A DNA stretch of 64,000 nt from Methylohalobius crimeensis 10Ki (GTDB taxonomy: Bacteria > Pseudomonadota > Gammaproteobacteria > Methylococcales > Methylothermaceae). The notes under the pieces are model-generated. The model ran no database searches and was not told the DNA's origin. It worked only from the letters and a program-made list of their open reading frames with translations. The DNA is taken from NCBI RefSeq assembly GCF_000421465.1, contig NZ_ATXB01000001.1, positions 1,302,001-1,366,000 on the forward strand, in the 5' to 3' direction. Of this stretch, positions 26,040-35,085 are shown one piece after another. The position numbers and the translations under genes are program-made. Position 1 is the first letter of the stretch. Every line of letters starts with the position of its first letter.

Positions 26040-29000
26040 CTATCCCTTGAACCGCCCCCAACGAACCAGCAGCGGCGGCAGGAGCAGCAAGGTCAAGGCG
26101 GTGGACGACACCAGTCCGCCGATGATGATCGCCGCCATGGGGCCCATGATTTCGCGGCCCGGATTGTCGCTGTCCAGGGCGATGGGCAGCATCGCCAGGG
26201 CGGTGACCAGGGCGGTCATCAACACCGCGGGCAGACGTTCCTGAGCGCCGCGGATGGCGGTGGCGGTATTCCAGGAAAGCTTTTCCTTCAGGACCAGATG
26301 GCGGCAATGGGCGATCAGCATGATCGCATTGCGCACGGTGATTCCGAACAAGGTCACGAAACCCACCATCGATCCCACCGAGACGATTCCTCCCTGCAGC
26401 CAGACCGCGGCGACTCCGCCTACTAGAGCGAAGGGGAGATTGATCAGCGTCAGCAGGGTATGCCGCCAGGAGCCCAAGGCGACGTAAATGAGCAGCAGCA
26501 CCCCCGCACCGGCCAGAAAGGCGTGTAAAAGCAGCGTTTGTCTGGCTTGGTTTCCAGCGACGGCGGCGCCGGTGAATTCCGGGTAGAAACCCGGAGGAAA
26601 ATCGATTTCCGTCAGTATCTTTTGCTTAAGGCGGGTCAGGAAGCTATCCAAGTCGCCGTCGACCTTGGCGGTAATCACCTGCACGCGCTGAGCGTTGCGG
26701 TGCAATAAATTGTAACGGGCTTCGGTTTGACGGATTTCGGCCAGATGCCGCAGAGGGATCAGTTTAGGAGTGCATTTGCCCGGTTGGCTTCCCGAGGAAT
26801 GGGCGACGGGTGTTCGGCAGCTTTCTCCTCCCAAGCTTTGCATCGGCAAGGACGCCAGGATGGCCGGGCTGCGCCGCAATGCCGGCGGCAGAATGACGCT
26901 GATGGGAAAACTGCGGTTGCCGCGGTAGACTTCTCCCACGATGCGGCCTTGGTAGGCGCTTTTCAGGACCCGCCCCAGATCGCCGGGGGAAAGGCCCCAA
27001 AGGCTTAGGTCCTGAGGGCGCGGCACGAGACTCAGCTGAGGCAGGGCGGTCCGAGAACGGAGCCGTACTTCGCATGCACCGGGCAGATCGCGGATCAGGT
27101 CGGCGATGCGCCCGGCGAGGCGATCCAGCCGAGTCAGATCCGGTCCGTAGAGATTGATCGCTATCGGCGCGGTATAGCCGGACAGGGTTTCGTCCACCCG
27201 TTCGACGAGAAAGGTGTTGGCCTCGAAGGCGATCCCGGGGAAGCGTTCCAGAGTGTCCCGCAAATCCTCCAAAACGCCTTGCTGGGCTTGACCCGACAAG
27301 GGTTCCAAATGGACTTCGTACTCGCTGTAGTGACTGCCGTAGGTATCGGCGCCCCGTTCGGCGCGGCCGGCCCACTGGGAAACCGACACCACCCCGGGAA
27401 TATTGGAGAACGCTTCAATCAAGCGTTTTCCCAAGTGCAGCGAAGCATCCAGCGAGGTTCCCGGCAGACTGGCGGTGTGGACGATGAAATGGCCTTCGCG
27501 CAAGTCCGGCAGGAAACGCCCGCCCAGCCCCGGCAGGCTGGCCAGGGCCGCCAGGCAAACCAGCACGGTGCCGGCAAAGGTCAGGCGTGGACGGTTCCCG
27601 ATCACGGCCAGGAGCCGGGCGTAACGGTACTGGAGCCAGCGCACCGGAGGCGGGGGGTCGGTATGCCGGACACCGCCCAGAAGCAGATAACCCAGGGCCG
27701 GAGTGACCGTCAGGGCGACGCCCAGGGAAGCCAGAATCGCCAGAATATAGGCTACCCCCAAGGGGGCGAACAGGCGTCCGGCCACCCCGCTCAGGGTAAG
27801 TAGCGGCAGGAAGACAAGCATCACGATGAGGGTGGCGTAGACCACCGAACCGCGCACTTCCAGGGAGGCTTCCAGAACCACCTGGGCGGGGGAGCGCGGT
27901 CGAGCCGCTCGGCGATTTTCCCGAAGCCTTCGGAAAATGTTTTCGGTATCGATGATGGCGTCGTCCACCACTTCCCCCAAAGCGATGGCCAGCCCTCCCA
28001 GCACCATGATGTTCAGGTTGACCCCCGTTTCCAGCAAAATCAACGCCGCGCTCAGAAGGGACAGGGGAATGGCCAGGGCCGAGATCAGGGCGCTGCGCCA
28101 GTCGAACAGGAAGCCGTACAGCACCAGCACCACGAACAACGCCCCGATGAGCAAATGGCCGCCGAGGCTCTTGATCGAACGCTCGATATAATCGGCCGGG
28201 CGGAACAGACGGGGGTAAAGGGTAATCCCCTGTTTTTCCAGCAGCGGTTGGAATTCGGCCAGAACCTCTTCCACCCCGCGCGATACTTCCAGGGTGTTGG
28301 CGTCGTATTGACCGATGACCATCAGCACCAGGCCGCGTTCGCCGCCGATTTGGGCCGCGCTGACGGCGGGAGCCGTTCCCCATTGGATATCGGCGATCCG
28401 CTCCAGGGGCAGGGGAGAACCGTCGGTGCGTCCGAGGGACAGCTGTCGGAGCCCGCCTAGCGGCTCGCGGTCGAGGGCCAGATTCAGATTCAATCGTTGA
28501 TTGGGCGTTTCCACGAAACCCGAGCCGTGGCGTTGCAAACTCCCCCGCAGTCCGTCCAGGAGCGTGTTGAATCCGAGTCCGTAACGGATGAGCCGCTCCG
28601 GATCGATCCGGATCTGCAGTTGCCGCTCGCCGCCGCCGAACACATTGATGTCGGCCACCCCGGGAACGGATCGCAGCCGGGGGGCCAAGGTCCAATCCAC
28701 GAAGTCGCGCAGGACCATCAGATCGTCGCCGGTCAGGCCCAAGGTAAGGATGGTGGCCGACGACGACGACAGGGGAACCGGCAGGGGCGGGCCGGTGCCC
28801 GGCGGCAAGGTCTGGGCGACGGAAGCCAGCCTTTCGGTCACCTGCTGGCGGGCGCGATAGAGATCGGTGGCGTCCTCGAAAACGGCGGTGATCACCGACA
28901 ATCCGGCGATGGATTCGGAACGGAGATCGGTCAGCCCCAATAGCCCGCCGAGCGTGTTTTCGATGCGTTGCGTTACCCGCCGTTCCACCTGCTCGGCGGT

Positions 29001-29195
29001 CAACCCCGGCGCTTCGGTTTGAATCACCACCTGCTTGGGAGCGAACTCGGGGAAAATATCCAGTCCCGCCCGCGACAGCCGCCAGCCGCCGTAAAGGCAC
29101 AGCACCACGCATAGGCCGACCATCGCCCCGCGCAGGCGAATGGCGGTTTCGATCAGCGCGGCCAGCATCGGCTTGCTTGGAATGTTTGGCATCAA
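26040..29195 (-). CDS. efflux RND transporter permease, HME (CusA/CzcA-like) group
   Basis: A 1051-residue inner-membrane proton-driven pump, normal length for the family. An N-terminal helix is followed by the porter domain, with LPPGTGPPLPVPLSSSSATI typical of heavy-metal RND members. The helix-4 region carries ALGEVVDDAIIDTENIFRRLREN, whose acidic residues form the proton relay. The second half repeats the porter and ends with helices and TALTLLLLPPLLVRWGRF. The stop codon (26040-26042) touches the IS481 junction, so the last residues may have changed. The adaptor gene lies upstream on the same strand across a 132-base gap that holds a large palindrome. No outer-membrane TolC-type gene is present. 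Confidence 0.88.
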   Translation of the reverse strand: MMPNIPSKPMLAALIETAIRLRGAMVGLCVVLCLYGGWRLSRAGLDIFPEFAPKQVVIQTEAPGLTAEQVERRVTQRIENTLGGLLGLTDLRSESIAGLSVITAVFEDATDLYRARQQVTERLASVAQTLPPGTGPPLPVPLSSSSATILTLGLTGDDLMVLRDFVDWTLAPRLRSVPGVADINVFGGGERQLQIRIDPERLIRYGLGFNTLLDGLRGSLQRHGSGFVETPNQRLNLNLALDREPLGGLRQLSLGRTDGSPLPLERIADIQWGTAPAVSAAQIGGERGLVLMVIGQYDANTLEVSRGVEEVLAEFQPLLEKQGITLYPRLFRPADYIERSIKSLGGHLLIGALFVVLVLYGFLFDWRSALISALAIPLSLLSAALILLETGVNLNIMVLGGLAIALGEVVDDAIIDTENIFRRLRENRRAARPRSPAQVVLEASLEVRGSVVYATLIVMLVFLPLLTLSGVAGRLFAPLGVAYILAILASLGVALTVTPALGYLLLGGVRHTDPPPPVRWLQYRYARLLAVIGNRPRLTFAGTVLVCLAALASLPGLGGRFLPDLREGHFIVHTASLPGTSLDASLHLGKRLIEAFSNIPGVVSVSQWAGRAERGADTYGSHYSEYEVHLEPLSGQAQQGVLEDLRDTLERFPGIAFEANTFLVERVDETLSGYTAPIAINLYGPDLTRLDRLAGRIADLIRDLPGACEVRLRSRTALPQLSLVPRPQDLSLWGLSPGDLGRVLKSAYQGRIVGEVYRGNRSFPISVILPPALRRSPAILASLPMQSLGGESCRTPVAHSSGSQPGKCTPKLIPLRHLAEIRQTEARYNLLHRNAQRVQVITAKVDGDLDSFLTRLKQKILTEIDFPPGFYPEFTGAAVAGNQARQTLLLHAFLAGAGVLLLIYVALGSWRHTLLTLINLPFALVGGVAAVWLQGGIVSVGSMVGFVTLFGITVRNAIMLIAHCRHLVLKEKLSWNTATAIRGAQERLPAVLMTALVTALAMLPIALDSDNPGREIMGPMAAIIIGGLVSSTALTLLLLPPLLVRWGRFKG

Positions 29196-29212
29196 CTAGG
29201 CATGGCATTGAG

Positions 29213-29319
29213 CAGGAGTCGGCGGTGTCGATGCGCAACACGCTGTGAATACTTCCCTGTACGCTCGGATCGCAGCATCCATGCTGCGAACGGTTCCGCA
29301 TCGACACCGCCGACTCCTG
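29213..29319. repeat. 107-bp palindromic element with 23-bp perfect arms
   Basis: Arm 29213-29235 (CAGGAGTCGGCGGTGTCGAT plus GCG) is perfectly complementary to 29297-29319. The 61-base loop holds a second hairpin, CGCAGCAT/ATGCTGCG (29271-29278 with 29281-29288). It almost fills the gap between the RND adaptor and permease genes and looks like a dispersed REP- or MITE-type repeat. It could also act as a transcriptional or mRNA-stability element between the two genes. Confidence 0.75.
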
Positions 29320-29327
29320 AATTCCTT

Positions 29328-30296
29328 CTAATCATCGTCTTCCTCGGGCACTTGAGATCGAAATTCCTCCGACAGGAGGAGTTGAGCGCCCCGGGTGACG
29401 ACTTGCTCTCCTCCTTCCAACCCGGATTGAATCCACCACCGAGGACCGGCATCGCGCCATTTATTTAAGCGGCGGCGTTCGAACCGGCTGATGTCCTTCC
29501 GCACAAAGACCCAGGGCAATCCGCCGTACCAGACCACCGCTTCGGCGGGAACGGGCACGGCTTCGCCGGTCTCGGTCAGCCAGGCGGTCAGGCGTTGTCC
29601 GACCCGCAGTTCGGCGGGTTCGTCGGCGAGGAAGAAATGGGTGGGACCGGATAAGGTCGAGTCGGTGCGGGGAGCGGGGGAGACGTATTGTAAGGGGCGC
29701 AGGGTGTCCATGTTTTCAAGCACGGCAGTAAGGGAGGCATCCTCGTCGGGCAGGGTGAGCAAAAGCAGATAAACGCGGCGGTGAACGAGGTCCTGCATTG
29801 TATCGTCGCCGGAGGCGATCCAGCCGCTTACAACGGGACCCCATTCGGCCGTCAGCCGGTTTTGCAAGCGGCGAGATTTCAGGCGCAAAGTATCCGCGCG
29901 GGTTCGGGCGGCGAGCCATTCCTGGCGGACCTGCTCCAGTCGCTCTCGACGAATGGCCTGTCCGGCTTTTTCCAGGCGACTAAGGCGCTTCCGGGCAATG
30001 ACGGCGGCAGGTTCGGCGGCGCTCAGTTCTGCGGCCAGTTGCTCGAGACGGTTGGCGATTTCCAGCAGCGGCAGCGGATCGACGACGCGGGCCGGGACGG
30101 GCGTCCGGGGCGTGAACGATCGCCGTTGGACCGTTTGTATGCGGATACCGGCCAGGCGTTGGCGTGTCTGACTGAGTTCGATAAAAGGCGTCGGGTCAGG
30201 TGATTTTTGGATCGCCAGTGCCGAGGAAAAGGGAAACAATGACAGACTGCTCAGAAGGATCAGTCGGAGTCGAAGGTGAAAAGCGGGAATTGACAT
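29328..30296 (-). CDS. RND efflux periplasmic adaptor (membrane fusion protein)
   Basis: A 322-residue exported protein with a signal peptide (LRLILLSSLSLFPFSSALA). The body contains a helical hairpin rich in R, E, L and A (about 80-160, LEQLAAELSAAEPAAVIARKRL), flanked by shortened lipoyl and beta-barrel parts (VPARVVDP; PAELRVGQRLTAWL, GEAVPVPAEAVVWYGGLPWVFVRKD). It ends with GLEGGEQVVTRGAQLLLSEEFRSQ, the usual membrane-proximal end of CusB/CzcB-like adaptors. It is encoded just before the RND permease on the same strand and should link that pump to a TolC-type channel. It is a little shorter than typical CusB and has no extra metal-binding N-terminal domain. Confidence 0.82.
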   Translation of the reverse strand: MSIPAFHLRLRLILLSSLSLFPFSSALAIQKSPDPTPFIELSQTRQRLAGIRIQTVQRRSFTPRTPVPARVVDPLPLLEIANRLEQLAAELSAAEPAAVIARKRLSRLEKAGQAIRRERLEQVRQEWLAARTRADTLRLKSRRLQNRLTAEWGPVVSGWIASGDDTMQDLVHRRVYLLLLTLPDEDASLTAVLENMDTLRPLQYVSPAPRTDSTLSGPTHFFLADEPAELRVGQRLTAWLTETGEAVPVPAEAVVWYGGLPWVFVRKDISRFERRRLNKWRDAGPRWWIQSGLEGGEQVVTRGAQLLLSEEFRSQVPEEDDD

Positions 30297-30437
30297 GCGC
30301 CCAAAGTATCACTCGACGGGGAATAGGAGAATCGTCTTGTTCGCGGATGTGGCGCGGATTGTAAAGCATCGAGGTTGCTTGTCAACGGAAGGGCTGGGGT
30401 ACAATGGCGGCTTTCTTAAATTACCAAGGGATTTTGC

Positions 30438-30824
30438 ATGAGCCAGGTGCCGCCAGACCTTAAATACTCTTCCACCCATCAATGGGCGAAACAAGAGACC
30501 GACGGGACGGTAACGGTGGGAATTACCGATCACGCCCAGGCGGAATTGGGGGATCTGGTCTTTGTGGATCTGCCGGAAGTCGGCAACGCCGTTCAGGCCG
30601 GTCGACCGTGCATGGTGGTGGAATCGGTCAAATCCGCTTCCGACGTGCATGCGCCGGTGTCCGGGGAAATTGTCGAAATCAACCGCGCCGTCGCCGACCG
30701 TCCCGAACAAATCAACGAACAGCCTTACGAAGCTTGGTTGTTGCGGATTCGTCCCGCCGATTCGTCGGAGCTCGACGCACTCCTCGATGCCGAGGCTTAC
30801 CGATCCCTGATCGGAGCGGTCTGA
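30438..30824 (+). CDS. gcvH: glycine cleavage system H protein
   Basis: A 128-residue carrier protein of the glycine cleavage complex. It matches the H-protein pattern along its full length: [33 protein letters not shown], and the lipoylation site [16 protein letters not shown] with K65. The C-terminus has [10 protein letters not shown]. No gcvT or gcvP lies nearby, so either it serves a complex encoded elsewhere or it works as a separate lipoyl carrier. The stop overlaps the dgkA start (TGATG, 30822-30826), so it heads a dgkA-containing transcript. TACAAT at 30400-30405 may be the -10 box. Confidence 0.9.
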   Translation: MSQVPPDLKYSSTHQWAKQETDGTVTVGITDHAQAELGDLVFVDLPEVGNAVQAGRPCMVVESVKSASDVHAPVSGEIVEINRAVADRPEQINEQPYEAWLLRIRPADSSELDALLDAEAYRSLIGAV

Positions 30825-31186
30825 TGGGGCAGCCGGGATTGAAAGGATTGCCGCGCCTGATCGCGGCGTTTCAAAATTCCATGGCTGGCATGAAAATTTG
30901 TTGGCAAAAGGAGGAGGCCTTCCGCCAGGAACTTTTAATGCTGATCCTGGCTTTCCCTTTCGGGATTTGGTTGGGAGACAACGGCGTCGAACAGGCCCTT
31001 TTGATCGGCAGTGTGTTTCTAATCCCGATTTTGGAGACCCTCAACTCGGCGGTGGAGGCGGTGGTGGACCGCATCGGAACCGACTTCCATCCCCTGTCGG
31101 GTTACGCTAAGGATATCGCATCGGCCAGTGTGCTCCTCGCCATTTTCCAGGCGCTGCTGGTATGGGGATTGATTCTGTTTAATTAA
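30824..31186 (+). CDS. dgkA: diacylglycerol kinase (prokaryotic DgkA)
   Basis: A 120-residue integral inner-membrane enzyme that phosphorylates diacylglycerol to phosphatidate and so recycles lipid released during membrane-derived glycan synthesis. It shows three hydrophobic helices (LLMLILAFPFGIWLG; ALLIGSVFLIPIL; ASVLLAIFQALLVWGLILF) and the catalytic DgkA motif ETLNSAVEAVVDRIG. KDIASASVLLA is also typical. The start at 30824 overlaps the gcvH stop by one base. A longer frame from 30482 is only a shadow of gcvH. The next gene starts 25 bases later. Confidence 0.93.
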   Translation: MGQPGLKGLPRLIAAFQNSMAGMKICWQKEEAFRQELLMLILAFPFGIWLGDNGVEQALLIGSVFLIPILETLNSAVEAVVDRIGTDFHPLSGYAKDIASASVLLAIFQALLVWGLILFN

Positions 31187-31211
31187 AATTTTGGATGGGG
31201 ATAAGCAAACG

Positions 31212-32144
31212 ATGACCGCATTGATAACCGGCTCCATGGCCTACGACACCATTATGGTGTTCCACGATCATTTCAAGAACCATATCCTTCCGGATCAGGT
31301 GCATATTCTGAACGTCGCGTTTCTGGTGCCCGAGCTTCGGCGCGAGTTCGGGGGGTGTGCCGGCAACATCGCGTACAACTTGAAGCTTTTGGAAAAAGCC
31401 CCCCTTCCCATGGCGACGGTGGGCAAGGACTTCGGCCCCTATCGGGAATGGTTGAGCCGCTTGGGCATCGACCAGCGTTATCTGAGGGAAATCGACGATG
31501 CCTACACGGCCCAGGCGTATATCACCACCGACCTGGCCGACAATCAGATCACCGCATTTCATCCCGGGGCCATGTCCCGGGCCCACCTCAACCAGGTGCC
31601 TCAAGACAGCGACATCCGCATCGGCATTGTCGCCCCCGACGGACGAGACGGCATGATCGAACACGCCGAACAGTTCCATCGGTCCGGGATTCCCTTTATT
31701 TTCGACCCCGGGCAAGGGACGCCCATGTTCGAGGGGAAGGAATTGCTCCGCTTCATCGAGCTGGCCACCTGGGCGATCTTCAACGATTACGAAGCCAAGT
31801 TGGTCCAGGAAAAAACTCGTCTCACCCCGGAGCTGATCTCCGACGACGTGGATGCGGTGGTGGTGACCAAGGGGGCGGAAGGATCGGTGGTTTATATCGA
31901 CCGCGAGCCGATCAAGATTTCCCCGGCCAAGCCGACCGCGGTGACCGATCCCACCGGTTGCGGCGACGCGTACCGGGCCGGCGCGATTTACGGTCTTTTG
32001 GAAGGCTACGATTGGGAAACCGTGGGCGCCATCGCTTCCCTGATGGGGGCGATCAAGGTGGAGAGCGCGGGGACCCAGAACCACACCTTTACCATGGAAG
32101 GGTTTCGGGAGCGTTTTTACGACAATTTCGGTTACCATCTCTGA
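31212..32144 (+). CDS. PfkB-family carbohydrate/nucleoside kinase (adenosine kinase-like)
   Basis: A 310-residue cytoplasmic kinase. The start at 31212 (MTALITGSMAYDTIM) is preferred over 31191 because family homology begins there and GGGG lies at 31197-31200. The PfkB features are the N-terminal GSMAYDTIM strand, the GGCAGNIAYNLKLL substrate-binding segment, and the C-terminal ATP-binding/catalytic signature VTDPTGCGDAYRAGAIYGLL with the base aspartate in GCGDA. The GGCAGN variant is common in adenosine-kinase-like and ribokinase-like bacterial members. It overlaps mazG by ATGA-type coupling, and a role in nucleoside recycling would fit that company. Confidence 0.87.
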   Translation: MTALITGSMAYDTIMVFHDHFKNHILPDQVHILNVAFLVPELRREFGGCAGNIAYNLKLLEKAPLPMATVGKDFGPYREWLSRLGIDQRYLREIDDAYTAQAYITTDLADNQITAFHPGAMSRAHLNQVPQDSDIRIGIVAPDGRDGMIEHAEQFHRSGIPFIFDPGQGTPMFEGKELLRFIELATWAIFNDYEAKLVQEKTRLTPELISDDVDAVVVTKGAEGSVVYIDREPIKISPAKPTAVTDPTGCGDAYRAGAIYGLLEGYDWETVGAIASLMGAIKVESAGTQNHTFTMEGFRERFYDNFGYHL

Positions 32145-32935
32145 TGCGTTCTATCGACCGCCTATTAACCCTCATGGCCCGCTTGCGGGACCCGGAGACC
32201 GGCTGTCCCTGGGACCGCAAACAGACCTTCGAAAGCCTGATTCCCTATACCTTGGAGGAAGCCTACGAAGTGGCCGACGCCATCGAGCGCGAGGCGTGGG
32301 AAGAATTGGAAGGCGAGCTGGGGGATCTGCTCCTGCAGGTGGTGTTCTATGCCCGCATCGCCGAGGAGCAGGGATGGTTCGATTTCGACCGGGTGGTCGA
32401 GGGGATTTGCGACAAGCTGGAGCGCCGCCATCCGCACGTTTTCGCCGGCGTCGAATATGCTTCCGAGAAAGCGCGCAAGCGGGCGTGGGAGGAAATCAAA
32501 CGGGCCGAGCGTCGCAACCAGCCCGCCCCGGAGGATGACAGCGTGCTGGCCGATATTCCGGCCACTTTACCGGGGCTGTTGCAGACCGAAAAGATCCAAA
32601 CCCAAGCCGCCCGCCATGGCTTCGATTGGCCGGAAGTGCCGCCGGTATTCGAGAAGGTGGAAGAGGAGTTGGACGAGCTGCGGGAAGCCTACGCCAGCGG
32701 CGACGCCGCCCATATCCAGGAGGAAGTGGGCGATCTTCTGTTCGTGGCGGTCAATCTGGCCCGCCATTTGAACGTCCATCCCGAAACCGCGCTGCGGGAG
32801 AGCAACCGCAAGTTCGGTCGCCGTTTCCGCTACATGGAAAAGCGTCTGGCCGAGGACGGTAAAACGCTTGCCGAGACGCCCCTGGCCGATCTCGACAGCT
32901 TGTGGGACGAGGCCAAAGGCAGTGGCCGGACTTGA
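32144..32935 (+). CDS. mazG: nucleoside triphosphate pyrophosphohydrolase MazG
   Basis: A 263-residue house-cleaning enzyme that converts NTPs, including non-canonical ones, to NMP and pyrophosphate. The start at 32144 overlaps the upstream kinase stop; the longer frame from 31355 is a shadow. Both tandem MazG domains are visible. The first has [19 protein letters not shown], then [13 protein letters not shown] and the [18 protein letters not shown] metal-binding ExxED-like block. The second has [11 protein letters not shown] and [32 protein letters not shown] near the end is also characteristic. Length and domain layout match E. coli MazG. Confidence 0.93.
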   Translation: MRSIDRLLTLMARLRDPETGCPWDRKQTFESLIPYTLEEAYEVADAIEREAWEELEGELGDLLLQVVFYARIAEEQGWFDFDRVVEGICDKLERRHPHVFAGVEYASEKARKRAWEEIKRAERRNQPAPEDDSVLADIPATLPGLLQTEKIQTQAARHGFDWPEVPPVFEKVEEELDELREAYASGDAAHIQEEVGDLLFVAVNLARHLNVHPETALRESNRKFGRRFRYMEKRLAEDGKTLAETPLADLDSLWDEAKGSGRT

Positions 32936-33596
32936 ACTCCGCCATTCGCACCGGTGGGATGTGTCTCCCGAAGAGGCTATCGCCCTTCAGCAGGAGTTGC
33001 GGCGCTATCTAAGGCTTGAAGACGATCTGCCCGATCCGGTTCATGCCGTTGCCGGCGTCGACGTGGGTTTCAAGGAAAACGGTCGAGTCACCCGCGCCGC
33101 TGTGGCGGTGCTCGATTTTCCTTCGCTGAAATTACAGGCCCAGTTCTCGGCGGAGGTGCCCACTTCCTTTCCTTATGTGCCCGGCCTCCTTTCCTTCCGC
33201 GAGCTTCCGGCGGTGCTGGCGGCATTGGAAAAGCTGCGGGCCTTGCCCGATCTGATTCTCTGCGACGGCCAGGGCATCGCTCATCCGCGCCGCTTGGGGA
33301 TTGCCAGCCATTTGGGGATTCTCTTGGATCATCCCACCATCGGCGTGGGCAAGAGCCGGCTGACCGGCAAGCACGGGCCGGTGCCCGACGAGCGCGGCGC
33401 TTGGGTGCCGTTGACCGATGGGGACGAGGTCATCGGCGCCGTGCTGCGCACACGGCAAGGAGTCAAGCCCATCTATGTCTCTCCGGGACACCGGATTGAC
33501 CTGGAATCGGCCGTTCGATGGGTGATGGCGTGCACCACCCGCTACAAACTGCCGGAAACGACCCGCTGGGCGGATCGCTTGGCCTCCCGCGATTAA
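32922..33596 (+). CDS. nfi: deoxyribonuclease V (endonuclease V)
   Basis: A 224-residue repair nuclease that nicks DNA near deoxyinosine and other deaminated bases. The GTG start at 32922 overlaps the mazG 3' end by 14 bases and has AAGG just upstream. The conserved blocks are visible: [11 protein letters not shown] with the first catalytic aspartate, [37 protein letters not shown] with the second aspartate, and [11 protein letters not shown]. The C-terminal [12 protein letters not shown] is also typical. It follows MazG and a nucleoside kinase, a sensible grouping for purine-pool cleaning and repair of deaminated bases. Confidence 0.93.
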   Translation: MAGLELRHSHRWDVSPEEAIALQQELRRYLRLEDDLPDPVHAVAGVDVGFKENGRVTRAAVAVLDFPSLKLQAQFSAEVPTSFPYVPGLLSFRELPAVLAALEKLRALPDLILCDGQGIAHPRRLGIASHLGILLDHPTIGVGKSRLTGKHGPVPDERGAWVPLTDGDEVIGAVLRTRQGVKPIYVSPGHRIDLESAVRWVMACTTRYKLPETTRWADRLASRD

Positions 33597-33601
33597 AGAT
33601 T

Positions 33602-33633
33602 CGACGGAGGCGGAACGAATACCCCCTCCGTCG
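33602..33633. terminator. hairpin between convergent nfi and the small exported protein gene
   Basis: CGACGGAGG/CCTCCGTCG form a perfect 9-bp stem (33602-33610 with 33625-33633) just after the nfi stop. Convergent position suggests a shared transcription end, although no strong T-run follows on either strand. Confidence 0.45.
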
Positions 33634-33647
33634 GGAATCGCGGGCTT

Positions 33648-33968
33648 TCAATCGCAGCGGCGATATCGGGGCCGATAGGAAATCGGATAGCCGTAACCGC
33701 GATGGAAGCGCCGCGGACGGAAATGACGGCGTGGCGGATGCCAGTGGCGCCGGTAATAACGGTGACGGGGGCGATGGTGGTGCCGGCGCCGGTGTTTCGG
33801 ACGATAGCCGTAGTATCTCGATGGGCCTGAATGGATCCGGATGGACAGGCCGGTGTTTCCGGAATAACCGCCATATCCCAGGCGGACGTCGGCGGCGCTG
33901 GGTCCGGCGACAAGAGAGCCGGCGAGTATCAGCGCGGCGCCGATTACTTTGAATGCTTGAATGTTCAT
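33648..33968 (-). CDS. small exported His/Arg/Tyr-rich protein
   Basis: A 106-residue protein with a signal peptide (MNIQAFKVIGAALILAGSLV, then AGPSAADV). The start at 33968 follows TTGGAGG and is preferred over the in-frame extension to 34025. The mature part begins with a glycine/tyrosine segment (RLGYGGYSGNTGLSIRIHS) and continues into a very basic tail of R, H, Y and P repeats (KHRRRHHHRPRHRYYRR). Small exported proteins of this composition are common in proteobacteria and poorly understood. Metal or polyanion binding at the cell envelope is possible from the His-rich tail. It has no evident operon partner; corA follows downstream on the same strand's opposite side at 34057. Confidence 0.65.
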   Translation of the reverse strand: MNIQAFKVIGAALILAGSLVAGPSAADVRLGYGGYSGNTGLSIRIHSGPSRYYGYRPKHRRRHHHRPRHRYYRRHWHPPRRHFRPRRFHRGYGYPISYRPRYRRCD

Positions 33969-34056
33969 GTTGACCTCCAAGGTTCTGTGAAAAGTTACCT
34001 TGAACCTTCGCCAACAAAATAACACTCGTTACCTGAATCCAAGCTTTATCCAGCGG

Positions 34057-35010
34057 CTACAACCATCCTTTGCGTTTGAAAATCCAATAGGGCGCAATGC
34101 CCGACAGAATCATCAGCCCCAAGGCCGTCGGATAAGCCCAAGGTTCATCGAGCTCGGGCATGAATTGAAAGTTCATCCCGTAGATGCTGGCGATGAGGGT
34201 GGGGGGCAAAAAAACCACCGCGGCGATGGAGAAAATCTTAATGATTTGGTTCTGTTCGATATTGATGAAACCTTGAGTGGATTCCATCAAAAAGTTGATT
34301 TTTTCGAACAGGAAGGTGGTGTGCGACATCAGGGTTTCGATGTCGCGGGTGATATCGATGCAGGTTTGCTGCAATTCGGGGCGTTCTCGCAGGTGGCGCT
34401 GCAGGAAGGCGATGCTGCGCTGGGTGTCCATAAGGCAGAGCCGGATTTTGCCGTTGCTGTCTTCCAGCCTGGCCAATTGGCTGATCGCGTCTTCCAGTTC
34501 GGAGTTTTCATCTTCCAACACCATGTAGCTCACCCCTTCCAGGCGGCGGTGGATATCCTCCAGGTTATCCGCGTGGTTCTCGACTTTTTGATCCAGGATC
34601 GTGACCAACAATTCCGCCGGGCTTTGACATTCCAATCGGCCTCGGCGGGCGCGCATGCGCAGCAGGCGGAAATCGGCCAAATTGGTGTCCCGGATCGTAA
34701 TCAGCCGGTTGGGTTGCAAGATACAGGCAACGGACGTGGTGGCGTGGCGTCCTTCACTTTGCGCCAGGAACAGCAAATGGATATGAATGCCGGCCTCGTC
34801 GACGAAGTAGCGCGCCGAGCTTTCGATTTCTTCCACCTCTTCCCCGTGGGGTAGGGCGGTGCGAAGCAGTTTGTGCAGCAGGGCGCGCTCGGTTTCGTCC
34901 GGGTCGCGGACGTCGATCCAATCGGCGCCGCCGATATCGAGCGCCTGCTTGATGCCGGTGGCGTTCAGTTTGGTAATCAGGCCGCTTCGGATTTTGAACA
35001 GTCGGAGCAT
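34057..35010 (-). CDS. corA: CorA-family Mg2+/Co2+ transporter
   Basis: A 317-residue member of the CorA family of pentameric divalent-metal channels. The N-terminal cytoplasmic funnel domain includes DWIDVRDPDETE and a long charged helix region. The C-terminal membrane part shows the two helices IIKIFSIAAVVFLPPTLIASI and PTALGLMILSGIAPYWIF, joined by the signature YGMNF plus the periplasmic loop FMPELDEPWAYP. The terminal KRKGWL is the usual basic end. It is monocistronic in this window and lies between the small exported protein and the glycan cluster, all on the minus strand. Confidence 0.92.
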   Translation of the reverse strand: MLRLFKIRSGLITKLNATGIKQALDIGGADWIDVRDPDETERALLHKLLRTALPHGEEVEEIESSARYFVDEAGIHIHLLFLAQSEGRHATTSVACILQPNRLITIRDTNLADFRLLRMRARRGRLECQSPAELLVTILDQKVENHADNLEDIHRRLEGVSYMVLEDENSELEDAISQLARLEDSNGKIRLCLMDTQRSIAFLQRHLRERPELQQTCIDITRDIETLMSHTTFLFEKINFLMESTQGFINIEQNQIIKIFSIAAVVFLPPTLIASIYGMNFQFMPELDEPWAYPTALGLMILSGIAPYWIFKRKGWL

Positions 35011-35085
35011 GACGGGCTTTCCATTTCTCGCGAAAACATGGCTAATGCCGCGGACAAGGGGGATCTTGAATTCCCCGAGGGTATT

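Noticed and set aside
30482-31186. A 234-residue frame ending in DgkA
   Set aside because: The first half is gcvH read in another frame; DgkA is a complete 120-residue protein from 30824.
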